The position numbers and the translations under genes are program-made. From Haliotis asinina (taxonomy: Eukaryota; Mollusca; Gastropoda; Lepetellida; Haliotidae): DNA of 64,000 nucleotides. Positions 13,431 to 26,700 of this stretch are shown piece after piece; the first letter of the stretch is position 1, and each line of letters opens with the position of its first letter. The stretch is taken from the NCBI RefSeq assembly GCF_037392515.1, contig NC_090290.1, positions 35,861,253-35,925,252 on the forward strand, in the 5' to 3' direction. A model generated the notes under the pieces. It worked only from the letters and a program-made list of their open reading frames with translations. It was not told the origin of the DNA and ran no database searches.

Positions 13431-14228
13431 AATCAGTGCCTGTCAGTGACAACAGTTTAGTCTCATCAATATCATGAACTTGTTCTAGTGTCGGTTTCAA
13501 AGTAAGGATATATATTGTTGAACAAACTTTATGGGCAACAATTTTTTTTGTTCCCCGCTCCGCATTGCGGCATACTGACTATGTAGTCAGTATGTACGTC
13601 CCGATTCTTGTAAAGCGATATCTCACGAACTATTGTACCCATTATCTTCAAATTTGGTGACAGTCTACATTAGGGGATTACCAAGACACCAGTCAGTTTT
13701 GGTGACTATCAATATTTCATTGTACTTGAGCGGCGGGTACATTGACATATTTGTGGCAAACACTTGTTATTATTTTGTGAGGTCGACAACAACGGTACAA
13801 GAATCAGTATCAAAATGTCGGACTCAAGAAATAAAAGAAGTTGCTATCCATGAATTTTGTGCGGTGTAAGTATGTGAACCTTTTAGGTTTGGTTTTGTAG
13901 TGAAATAGGTTAGAATTAAAATAGAATTATAGTCTGACAGACTGTTATTTGAATTTTCGGTTTGGTTGTGTTTGTTTGGGGCAGCTGATGTACACTCTTA
14001 TTGATTGGTCTGAAATTGATTGACGATACACATATGAGACTACCAATACCCCTTTGCACAGTAATACGGGGCTCTGTGAGAAGGGGATTTGGGATATGTT
14101 CATGTAGATAGTTAGTGCTTTGTTAAGTAAAACTGGGTTTTCTGACATGAATAGAGGTCATTCTTAGACTTAATTTTGAATTGCAGTTTCTGTTGAGGAT
14201 TATCATTTATGATATATTTTCTTTACAG
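13431..14228. other. Proximal upstream region of ABCB6 exon 1
   Basis: Includes a 24-bp hairpin at 13570-13593 (CATACTGACTA, TG, TAGTCAGTATG) and a consensus donor GTAAGTATG at 13867. The latter could end a non-coding exon spliced to 14229 (intron about 360 bp). No promoter motif can be assigned with confidence. Confidence 0.3.
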
Positions 14229-14282
14229 ATATAGACCGGCGGTCTGCCAGCTTTGTCTCCCTTGAATGACAGGCCAGTCAAG
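14229..14282 (+). other. ABCB6: 5' untranslated part of ABCB6 exon 1
   Basis: A strong acceptor (pyrimidine run ending in TTTACAG at 14228) lies 54 bases before the start codon, so at least one non-coding exon should lie upstream. It was not located with confidence. An out-of-frame ATG at 14266 in weak context would open an overlapping uORF of about 45 codons. The main ATG at 14283 has A at -3 and is the better start. Confidence 0.6.
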
Positions 14283-14776
14283 ATGCTGTTCTGTGAAAAC
14301 AACACACTGTGGACATCTGTGTGGGTCGACGAGGGAATCAACCAATGTTTCTTCGACACAGTATCCGCAGGAGTTCTGTTCATCATCATCATGGTATGTG
14401 GTCTGACTCAGTGTTTCTTCTACGGGCGGTACGCCACTCTCATCCAGCCCCGTCGTGTTCCCTGGTCGGGATGGTATGTGGTACAGATCATTATCACCGC
14501 CCTGATGGCTTGTGAGGCCCTACTACACATGATTATACAGGACACCTCCCTCGGACAGCAGTTGTATGGATATGAGATTCTGACGTCGATGTTGTTGCTG
14601 GTTGCATGGATTGTCTCCTTTAGACTGATGAGCTTGGAGAGGAACTACGCCCTGCCGTCAATACCTACAAGAGGCCATGGACTGGTGTTGCTTCTGTTCT
14701 GGTGTATGGCATTCGTCAGGGAGAATCTGGCCTTTGTTTCATGGTGGAGTCATAAATGGTGGTGGTACATGGATGG
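14283..14776 (+). CDS. ABCB6: ABCB6 coding exon 1 (TMD0)
   Basis: Encodes residues 1-164 plus two bases. Start chosen because the N-terminus aligns with human ABCB6, including two cysteines 18 residues apart (C4 and C22; C8 and C26 in human). A standard N-glycosylation sequon NNT lies at N6. Several hydrophobic helices follow, then the conserved SW..(K)WWW stretch. Donor GTGAGT at 14777; the exon end is copied into the intron minisatellite. Confidence 0.93.
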
Positions 14777-17700
14777 GTGAGTAGTGGTTGGACATGGATG
14801 GGTGAGTAATGGTTGGACATGGATCATTGGATGGGTGGGTAGTGGTTGGATATGGATGGGTGAGTAGTGGTGGGACACTGATGGGTGGTAGTGGTGGTAC
14901 ATGGATGGGTGGATAGCTTTGCGACATGGATAGGTAGGTAATGGTGCTACATTGGTGGGTGGGAATTGGATGGGTAGGTAATGGTAGTACATGGATGGGT
15001 GGGTAGTGTTGCGACATGGATGGGTAAGTAGAGATGGTACATGTATGGGTATGTAGAGGTGGTACATGTATGGGTATGTAGAGATGGTACATGTATGGGT
15101 ATGTAGAGATGGTACATGTATGGGTATGTAGAGGTGGTACATGTATGGGCATGTAGAGTTGGTACATGTAATGATGTATGGGTATGTAGATGTGGTACAT
15201 GTATGGGTAAGCAGAGGTGGTACATGTATGGGTATGTAGAGATGGTACATGTATGGGTATGTAGAGATGGTACATGTATGGGTAAGCAGAGGTGGTACAT
15301 GAATGGGTAAGCAGAGGTGGTACATGTATGGGTATGTAGAGGTGGTACATGTATGGGTATGTAGAGGTGGTACATGTATGGGTATGTAGAGATGGTACAT
15401 GTATGGGTATGTAGAGGTGGTACATGTATGGGCATGTAGAGTTGGTACATGTAATGATGTATGGGTATGTAGATGTGGTACATGTATGGGTAAGCAGAGG
15501 TGGTACATGTATGGGTATGTAGAGATGGTACATGTATGGGTATGTAGAGATGGTACATGTATGGGTATGTAGAGATGGTACATGTATGGGTATGTAGAGA
15601 TGGTACATGTATGGGTATGTAGAGGTGGTACATGTATGGGTATGTAGAGTTGGTACATGTAATGATGTATGGGTATGTAGATGTGGTACATGTATGGGTA
15701 AGCAGAGGTGGTACATGTATGGGTATGTAGAGATGGTACATGTATGGGTATGTAGAGATGGTACATGTATGGGTATGTAGAGACGGTACATGTATAGGTA
15801 TGTAGAGGTGGTACATGTATGGGTATGTAGAGATGGTAGATGTATTGGTATGTAGAGATGGTACATGTATGGGTATGTAGAGACGGTACATGTATAGGTA
15901 TGTAGAGGTGGTACATGTATGGGTATGTAGAGATGGTAGATGTATGGGTATGTAGAGATGGTACATGTATGGGCATGTAGAGTTGGTACATGTAATTATG
16001 TATGGGTATGTAGATGTGGTACATGTATGGGTAAGTAGAGGTGGTACATGTATGGGTATGTAGAGGTGGTACATGTATGGGTATGTAGAGGTGGTACATG
16101 TATGGGTATGTAGAGGTGGTACATGTATGGGTATACAGAGGTGGTACACAGATGGGTAGGTAAAGGTGGTACATGGATGGGTGGGTAGTATCGGGACATG
16201 TATGTGTGAATGGTACACTTGTTCACAGGTTCGATTCCCAAAATAGGTGCAGTGTGAAAACATTTTTACTGTTCCCACTGGAGCAAACCTCTCTCTATCT
16301 CTCTCTCTCTCTCTCTCACTCACAAACTCACGAACTCACTCACGATGATGACCTCTGTGTTTCAGCACTGAAAACTACCTGGAGTTTGGTTTCTGGGTGG
16401 TGCGGTACGTCTTCACCCTCACTTTGTTCATCATGGGACTGAAGGCGCCAGGACTGTCCCACATGAAGTACGACATCCTTGTCAATGACATGGTGAGACA
16501 GTGCTGAAATGTCAGCTTTTTATTCTTGAATCTCATTTGTTGGTTTTCAGGAGGAAAGTGACAAAAGCTGAAAAATGAAGGGTAGCCTTGTGCAGTGTGC
16601 AAAATAGGGATTTAATAACAGTGAGTCTGCCTGCTTTTGTCGCCTGTTCCGACAAGCATGGGAGACTGAGGATCAGTTCTAACCAGGATCTTCATGGGTA
16701 CAGATACCATGGAATATAGGTTTTATAAATCTCGGTTCAGCCTGATTTGTTGTTAAAGTTTGTCAACACTCAATTGTTTCAATATTTCCACACACATCAA
16801 ACTGATACTGCTAATTAACTGGAGTAACCAAACCCAAACCTGGTCGTTATGATCAGATGTTCTCTGAGACATTTGTAATATTTTTTACTGTTTTTTCCTG
16901 TTACTGAGATGAAGAATGGCTGATTTGCCCCATTGGTGTATTGTATGGAATCTATTTCTAGTGACCCCACCATTATATTGCATGAGGATTGCTACAAGCA
17001 GCATAAAACTCATTCACAAACTACAGTCATCCCTCGCAATAACATGGATCTTGGGGTCCACTGATGACCCCTGCTTTATTAGACAGCTGTGTTATAGTAC
17101 TTATCACATTATGTGGAACGAAGGCCAAGTAAAATCGTATTTTCCCAGGACATAACAAAACTGCTATTTCGTGTATTGTGCCTAGTCAAAACCATATCGT
17201 ATCGTTGAAGGTGAAAATATACATATATATGTAAGGGAAACTTGCAATCAAAAATCACTAGACATGATAACTTAATTGTTGTTCCTGTTATGCTACCTGT
17301 TATTCAACTAAACAGATGTTTTAGTGCAAGTCATGTAAAGACGATCCGATAATATTACCTAATAAAACTTATTTTCTGTTATCAGAATATTTTATATATT
17401 AAGCATTTATTGTAACAGATTATTATACATTGCTATTGGTTTTATATATAATGCATGTTTTCTGCAAGCATATTTAATATAACAATGAACACAGGCCATT
17501 ACCTGTCTGGATACATTTTATGTAGGAGACAGTTTGACAAGTCACTGCTGACTTCCTGTGCTACTTTGATTGTAGAAAACAAAAGGTTAGCCATTTAATT
17601 GTTAAAAATGACATCAATGAATCAGTGATGTGGAGTCCATGGATTATGAGACTAATCTGTTTGTGATTGCTAAGAACAATGTGAAATTGGTGCTATTGCG

Positions 17701-20700
17701 GTAGGCGTGAAAAACGGAATGTGGTAAGCGGAAGTTGTACACGTATGGAATGAGGAAATACCATTCTCTCACGGTGTCTCCATTGTTTCTGTCAACAGTT
17801 TTAATGAGTAAAATTGGGATTGAATTTAATCAAATAAAATGTGGTTTCTCGCACCATACGTTCTCGGGTGACCGTGTTTTACCAAGCTATAGCACACTGT
17901 GTTGCATAACAGCAAACATTGTAAGTACTCATCATAACTTAACTGATAGCATGTGTTGTCTTTCATAAGTTACTACTACGATGCTGGTAAGATTATTATT
18001 GACAAAACCCTTCATGTTTTAAGCATCTGAAACACAATGGATATGTACGATAAACACTGTCAGTTGCCATCCGCACTGAATTTCACTGGTGAAGGGGTGT
18101 GATCGCAGTCCAAGTTTAGTTTGTATGGGAGCCACAGATTATTTTGGTTTGAACGAATCCGCGGTATTGCAAAGCGCGTTATTGTGGGGGATGACTGTAG
18201 TTTAAGCCCCTTCATAACTTGGGTGGTGGAGTAGCTTGTGGTTAAAGCCTTTACTTGTTGCACAGAAGACTCGGGTTTGATTCCCCACATGGGTGCAGTG
18301 TGTGAAACCCATTTCTGGTGCCCCCCACCATTACATTGCTGGGAAATTGTAAAAAGCAGCACTAAACCAAATTCACTCACTCCATGATAACTATTTGGGT
18401 CTCAACTATTTTGTAAGAAGTCTGAAGTTGTTATTGTGTTAAAAATCTTTCCTTCATGACCACGTGTGTCCAGTCTGGTGGAGGTGTCGGCGGTCAATCC
18501 TCGTCAACGTGGAGCAACATCATGGTGAAGCTACGGATGATGATCCCATACTGCTGGCCTAAGGGCAATGTGATACTTCAGCTGACTGTGTTGATGTGTC
18601 TGTTGATCCTGGTTGCAGGCAGAGTCATCAATGTCTTTGTCCCTCTCTACAGTAAACTAATCAGTGAGTACACCCTTCTGGGCTATATTATTCCAGAACA
18701 CTCTTTTCTCAGGATCAGCATTGACTTTCAATTCCACTTGCTTGTCTCTTGTTTCTTGAAAGGAGGAGCTTTGAAAATGTCGCCCCTTTTCCATGGAACT
18801 CCCTACCACAAGGTGTTTAACTCTGTACCTCTCTCGATACATTTAAAGGTCACATGCGATGTGAAACACAACTTTGCAGATTCTGATACCTTTTGGTTTG
18901 CACTTACTGAAACAAGTCACCAACAATATCAATTCATCCTATGAAGTTGAAAAAAAAACGTGATGAAAAAAGCCTTTGAAATTGGAGTTCAAACGATTCA
19001 CTAATTTTTCCCCAGCGCGGACGGAAAAAGTGGTTTCAACAGCTGTGCTGCGCTGAATTCATAATGCATGCACATTGGGTAGGTTCACAGAACTTGAAAC
19101 AGTATGCATGCCCGCAGTATGAGGTCATTGGCAGTAGTCTAATCTTGTTTGTGTACAGAAACAAGTAAATAATCTACTTGTTACCTAAAAAAGCATGTTG
19201 ATTGTGATAAGTCGCCTCTGTCACAGAGAAAACTAATGTTTGGTTTATTTACTCCTATATTTCTGCATGCATGTCTGCTAATGACAACATGCAATGCTCA
19301 ACTTGAATCATTGACCTCATCCAATATGAAATGAACACCTATTCGGCTTATACGCCATATACAGAGAGCCATCTTAGTGTATCAGCAAATGAGCCCACCA
19401 ACGAAAAGATTTCATTACACTTGCAGACTCACTGGGTGCGTTATCCCGGGTTTTTTGTTTTGAGCATCATAGACCCAAGTACAAATTATTGCACTTTTTA
19501 TTTAGCTTGTAATTTTTTTCTTTTTGTTTTGTTCATAATCAGCTATGCATTATAAATATATATTGAAAAGTGATAATTGTGTTTTGATTATGTTTGAGTT
19601 TTGGGTTGCATGTGGCCTTTAAAGAGGCGAATAATGTTTCTCGCCAGTGGTCTAATTACGAAACCAAATTTTCTTGGTAAAAATTGTAAAAAAAATGATT
19701 ATACCCATTTACCCGAGTACACAGCAAATGCCTATATGTATTTCTTATGTAACAATGAAGTTCCATTGGTATCCTCAAAACAGTTTCGGCCCATAAGTTA
19801 TTTTCAAGCTGCATGCAACACAGATTACATCTTCCTTGCTGTATCCCGCGTTTGATGGTATAAACCTGCACATGTTATTTGTCATCATTCACTTGATGGT
19901 CAGTTAATGAATTTATAACAGGTATAATTAGTGGTAACACCAGTGAAATTACTTTCATCTGTCTTAAATTAAATATTTGCATTTTGTTTTAATTTATTGC
20001 TTGTAGCATTCAGCAGAATCAGTATTGCAGCATACGTGCCCAAGGTCATGCATTGTGTTTGTGTGAAATATGATTCGCGTTGGCAATCTATACAATGTTT
20101 GGATATAAAAATCATGTTAAAAATTCACCATAAGTATAAGATTATGGTTTTTTTATTAATTTTCAAAATGCATACAAATGTGTGAAGGAACTAATTAGGT
20201 TTATAAGACAAGATATAAAGATGTACACTCACTTCCTTATTTTGCAGTCCTATCAGGTTTTTTTTATACCACTGGCAGATGATTGGACTTCAAGGTGTTT
20301 TATTTGTTGTCATAATAATGAAGTAAAGTGACTGCATCTTTGTTGATCAGTCTATACGTAAACTATCAATTGCGCATATGGGTGGCACAGCAGATATTAC
20401 GAACCAGTCACGAGTACTGGGATATCATCCGCGTACTCATGGGAGAAAAACAATAACAAAAGAAACAACCAGTCCATGTAAATTTCTCTGCATCAGCGCC
20501 CTTTTAAGAAAGATCTAAAAAGATAATACCTTTTAACAGTTGTCTATTAATTATGTCAAGTTTATTCTAACCTACAATTGCACCTACCATGACCAACCAT
20601 CACAAGAACTTAGAAATACAACATATGACGTCTGACATAATCAACCATTGAACAGTGACTTTGACAACGTTGCCCTTAAGACTAAACGATATTACCTCTG

Positions 20701-23700
20701 ACACATTGCAGGAAGACAACTTTCAACACACCCGAGATGTGTTGCAAGGGAGACAACTGATGTAGTTTATGTGCGGAGCGTGTCTGGTTTCTTTTTTATG
20801 TGTTTGTATTGTGCACTAGTTGGGGATACTTGCACCATGGTAATATGCACTATTATAATCATCATTTCTGTTCCAGATTGCAATCCAGACAGAATAAGTT
20901 TTCAGTGAATTGTACAGCTTTTCACTCATTGACGTCCTTGCTATAAGCCTATTGTTTTATTGATGTTTGAAAAATATGTCTAGCAGCCAAACTCCTAGCA
21001 CCAAGTGAATATTGAGAGCTTCTACAGATGATTAGTGTGGTTTGGATAGTCCCTTGATGGTCAGGTTTCTTGGTGTACTATTCAACAAAATAGGCAGATG
21101 ACTCTTACATCAAAACAGATTGTTTTGAATCCTTTCTACCTGGTTCATATCCCAGAATTTGATGACAATATTTGATTTAGTTCAAAGAGAAAAACTGCAA
21201 TTATGACTGATCCCATAAACTGTCCTGAAAAATGATTTTTTCGACTTTCAGTCAACAGCTTGACGCCCAGCAAAGAAACAAGTGGAGACAACTCTAACTT
21301 GACTGCTCCAACCCTGTCCTTCCGGTGGGACTACATCTTGGTGTTTGTGGGACTCAGTTTTCTGAAAGGGGGAGGAGCAGGTAAGGTGCTTGCAGGACAC
21401 AACTCAGGACAGTAGTAAGCAACAAGTGCCTAAAGTTCGATGGCCTGGTGGTTTGGTTGCTGCCTTATGTTGCTGAATTCCTGGGTTTGATTCCTGGTGT
21501 GTGTATGATATGAAATAATGTCTTTGTTTAGGGGATAGAAATGCTTCATTGAGTGAAAGAGGAGATATGGTTTGAGCATGTGTGTGCAAACTGCTTAGTA
21601 TTCATAATTATTTGTAAGGGTGTCAGTATAACATAATATTGGTATTCTGTTCACTGATACATCTCCCTTAGGCATTGTTATTAAATTGTAGGAACTTCAG
21701 GGCTACTTAACAACATGAGATCATTCTTGTGGATCAAGGTGCAGCAGTTTACCACCCGAAGAGTCCAGGTCAAACTCTTCAACCACCTGCATCAGTAAGT
21801 CCACCCTGCATCTGTACATCCACCCCTATCTGTAAATCCATCCCTATCTGTAGATACACCCCATCTGAAAGTCTGTCCCCTATCTGTAAGTCCACCCCAT
21901 CTGTAATTCCACTCGCATTTGTAAATCCATCCCATATTTCAGTCAACCACCATCTTCAAAGATCTTTACATCTATACCCATCTGTATATCCATCACCATC
22001 TGTAAGTCCATATCCATCTGAAGGTCCACCCCTATCTGGAAATCCACCCCGTCTGTAAGTCCACCTCCATCTGTAAGTCCACCCTTATTTTAAGATCCAC
22101 CCCCCTCTGTAAGGCATGGTATTCCATTGTGGTAGTGTGAGATGAGACTGTATCTTACAACATGACATCCTGTATCACAGACTGTCGCTTCGATGGCATC
22201 TACAGCGGAAGACCGGGGAGGTGCTTCGAGTGGTTGACAGAGGCACCAACAGCATCAACAACCTGCTCAGGTAGGCAAAAGCCTAAAACATCAGCTGTAA
22301 TCATAAATCAACCATTGTAATTAGGAGACAGCATCAGCCGGAGGTTTCAAATGAAATATTCCCGTGCTTCAAATACTCGGTAACATTGGCCGACACGTGA
22401 TGTTTATCGACATTGTAAACAAAAAGTAAACCAAACGGTTTTATTGTCTGAACTTGTTTACATCGAGTACAAGTACAGCAGTGAAGTGTCATCGGCTGGC
22501 CATTTCAGCTGGTTCCCATGGCAGCATCTAGAGCTGCACATTTGTGGCGTCATTCTAACTTTACGTCACAATATGATTTGTAGACGTCACCACTGTTGAC
22601 ACAACAAAAAAAATTGTGTGCGATGTTTCTACGCATCAATATGCAGCAAACAGTCTTGCAGTTTCCGGGAATCAAATACCCTCTGATCATGTTTTTGAAC
22701 CAATCTGATGGCAGAAGACAGTGACTTTTGGTTTACAATTGCTAATGATATACATTGAGATTCGAATTTGAATGTGTCTGCAACTTGAGAATGTACCTGT
22801 AGTTGAAGAAATGCACTTTAACATTTCATGTCATTTGTATAACAAGTTGAGAAACAAGTTTTTACCAAGTGTTTGTAAAAGTGACTTTTTTATGTACCCT
22901 TCTGTGCATGTATTAGCTATAGAACGACCGCAGTTATTCAAGTAGGATTGGTTTGTCTAAGGAACCATATAGGCCTTCAGCAACCCATGCTTGCCATAAA
23001 AGGCGACTATGCTTGTCGTAAGAGGCGACTAACGGGATCGGGTGGTCAGGCTCGCTGACTTGGTTGATACATGTCATCGGTTCCCAATTGCGCAGATCGA
23101 TGCTCATGTTGTTGGTCACTGGATTGTCTGGCCCAGACTCGATTATTTACAGACCGCTGCCACATCGCTGGAATATTGCTGAGTGCGGCGTAAAACTAAA
23201 CTCACTCACTCACTCACTCACTCACTTTAAGGAATCATAACTGATCTAATGAGCCATTCGCAGTTTCACTGTGCTAGAGTTGTTACATAGGCATGCATGG
23301 CTTAATCCATGAGACAAGCATATGATATACTGGCAGAAGAAAGTTGTATGAGATAATACTGTGTTAGAATCTTCAGCATCCTATATTCTGGAGTGCACAC
23401 AAATCAGACAGCTGAATACTAACAGAAAAGGGAAACAACTGACAATTTTATGAATGCTTCATTTACTTTTTGTTGGCGGGGAAACTTGACCATTAATGGA
23501 AACTGAACATGAAAATGGAAAAACTGAGTTGTGATATGAAACTGAATGTCTTCAACAACAGACCGCCTGATTCAGAACCCTCCTGACAGTCCACCATTCT
23601 GCCCATGCTCCTCAACAACAACTTGTCCTCAAATAGCCAACATCCACCTCTGTGCAAGATATCATGTCATCTTTCTTCTTGCTGCAAATAATTGTCCTCC

Positions 23701-26700
23701 GAAGTGGGTAATTAAGACCACATCATTCAGTGGATGTGGGTCATTGCCAGAATTATAATCATCGATATTTTTAGCTTTAATGTGTGGCTAATTTGCTTAA
23801 AATTTGCCAACAGCTGAAGGGATGTTGTAAATCCAACTTTGGTTGCAAAAGTAATATGTAAGTCGCCATGTTCCCTGGCATGGTGATCTACCTTCAGTTG
23901 TTGGCGATCTGTAGCCCAATTTTTTCTTGTATTCTATTGAAATTATTCAGCATTTTACCTGGAAATCAAATTAGTGATTTGTGATAGTCTAGTAATTATA
24001 CTGTGCTTCCCTGACAGGTTTTCCAAAATGTACAGATATATTTATTCGTAGTATATAACTTTTTGTCATCAAAATATAGCTGAAATATTGTCAATGTGAC
24101 ATAAAGTTTTACCTCGCTCACTCTACTTGTTGTAGCTACCTCCTCTTCAACATCGTCCCCACCATCGCTGACATAGTGATTGCTATCGTATACTTCATCA
24201 CGGCCTTCAACTACATCTTCGGGATCATCGTGTTCCTCTGCATGGCCCTCTATCTGAGTGAGTGTGCACATCATGCACAAATGAGGCAATAAGTTCTCTT
24301 GAGTTCAACTTATTTGTCACTTTTTTTGATTGAGAGTAGAAGAGTATAATTGTGAAGAGTGAGGGTAATTGTGTGAAAGTGGATGCATTTTTAATGACAC
24401 AGAACAGTATTCCAGCAACTTGGCAATGACCACCCACCGCCCATTTGAAAATGACTGAAGACCACATTGTATGCTTTGCACTGGCAACCCAAGTGTTGGC
24501 TTCATTGGGGTAGGTACCCTACACCCCATCCCCCAATATTTTTGTGAGTGGCATCCAATAGACATTTTTGCATCATGATATTTCTCTAACGTGCCTATTT
24601 CTTAAAATGAGGTTGCAACTGAAAGTTCTACCTGAAGTAAATCCAATCACACAAAAAGGTTGCCTATCTTGAACTGAGCTCAGTGGAGTACTGCAATGTA
24701 TGTAATGTATGTGTGTATGCAGTCAGTGGTGCTTTCCTGAAAACAACACACGCTGCACAGGCCATCTAAGCTTAAAACTTAAAAGACAGTGACATCACCA
24801 AAGCTTTGGATCTCTGGATGAATGTTTTTGAACCTATCCTTGCTTGTTAAATGGTGCCTTCCTGTCAAACGGTTTCTAAAACTGTCTGGATTATCAGTCT
24901 GTCAGATGCACTGATTGAGTAACTTTTGATTGGGTATTCCTTGTTTGACGTGTGACATGTTTGTAATTTGTCTTCCCCCAAGTTGTTTTCTTTGCTTAAC
25001 TGATGTATTGTATAGATCTGTTGTTGATATATGAACTGGTGAATAAGAAAGTATATGACCTTGTGGGTAATAAAGAGATGATGATTGTTTATTGCTTCAT
25101 GATATTTTTGAGATCTGAAGTCATTTGCAGTTTTCTCAAAAAAATATGATGCTTGCAAATATTTCATGCTTTGCAGTATATATGTGTTAGAAGCCATTCA
25201 TGGTACCCAGTGCTACTCCAGTCATGTAAAAATACTCTTTAAAAAAAGTAGGGGAACTTCATTTATTTATTTATGATTAAAAATATTTAGAAAATTTGTC
25301 GAAGTCAATCAAAGTTGATATGGTAAAACTGAATGTTTTCAGAGTGCATCACCATTTGCACTCCTTACAGCCACAGCTATTTGGAATGTAGTCGCATTTG
25401 GCATGTAATTTGCATCTTAAAACAAACGTTTGCAAACAAACACTAACAAATGTGTAATGCAAGATGAATGTCAAAATTAATGTTCTAAGTGATTTCTCAA
25501 CCTTCTTGAAAACCGTCAAAATCAAGAGTGGAACCCCATGCACTTGTATGGGGTTACTGCATTGTGCATGTGCATCTCATGCGTTGTCTTTAGGTGTGGT
25601 AATAGAGGGAATTGGTGGTGCCTTCAAAAGGTGTCTGTCATGAAACGTTTGTCTATGTTTACATTTCCTGTCCAAATTGAAAGTTCATTATCCCCTACTT
25701 TTTTAAGAGTATAGGTAAATATTTCAGCCCTACAAATATCTTTCTCAGCTTACACCTTCATCATAACTGAGTGGAGGACCAAGTTCCGGCGTCTCACAAA
25801 CAAGCTGGACAATGAAGCCAATGCCAAAGCAGTAGACTCCCTGCTGAACTTTGAGACTGTAAGTTGGTTGCAGCTTTAGTACTCGCCTTTGTTTTGCTTT
25901 TGATGGATCTGCCAGTATGTTTATACATTTTATATAAGAGGATATTTGATTGAGATTCTGATTGAAATGAGTCCTTACTGACAGTGTGTTACTGTAGTCA
26001 CATGTCACCAGTGATGAATATAACCAGTGAGATGCTTGGTCGGGATTCACAGACAGGAATTCTTACTAAAAGTGCTGTCGGAAATAGATAAAGACTATTT
26101 TGGCACTGCCTATGTCAAAACAACCCAATTCAGCCTAACTAGGCATTCAATGGGATGCACAAGAGGATATCTATAAAAGCATGTTTACATGTAAAATTGG
26201 GAAAGACTCAGAAGAAATGCAAATAGCTGCTTGAAACAAAAGATCAGACTGTAGATCATGATTACGTTGCTTAGCCAGGTATAAAGATGGACCGTCAACT
26301 CACTTTGAATGAAATTTGTGTGCTGCCTATAGGCACAATGGGTCAACTCAAAGATATTTTCTGCTATTTCATGTATGTTGAATATGTATCATCAGTTGAT
26401 TAAGATATTATATTTCTTTCAAAAATCTTATGTTAATTTATGTAAAAGAATGTTATACCTGATAGCCATTAAAAGGCATTGTATTAAATGCCTCAAAATA
26501 TATAATTGACATATATATGATACTGGATAGTATTTGTAAATTGTTATGACATGCCAAGTACTTCCCCAGTTTAATCAGGATTGTCATATCTCAGCTGATA
26601 TCTGTATCCCCCAGCCCCCAACCATTGTCTGCTTTATGCATCCTGGTTTTGCTTTTGAGATGACCCCTCCTATCTGTTTCTTTTTATTGTGACAGTGAGA

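Noticed and set aside
14739-16323. Three minus-strand open frames of 375-474 codons
   Set aside because: They are translations of the 25-bp minisatellite in all three phases, with no domain, no normal composition and no splice or start context. Reported as a repeat property only.
18456-18944. 162-codon open frame on the + strand
   Set aside because: Only 18474-18663 is ABCB6 exon 3. The rest runs past a good donor into intron and then into a MITE.
21729-22058. 109-codon Pro/Ser-rich + strand frame
   Set aside because: It is out of frame with ABCB6 exon 5 and continues through the 17-19-bp minisatellite.
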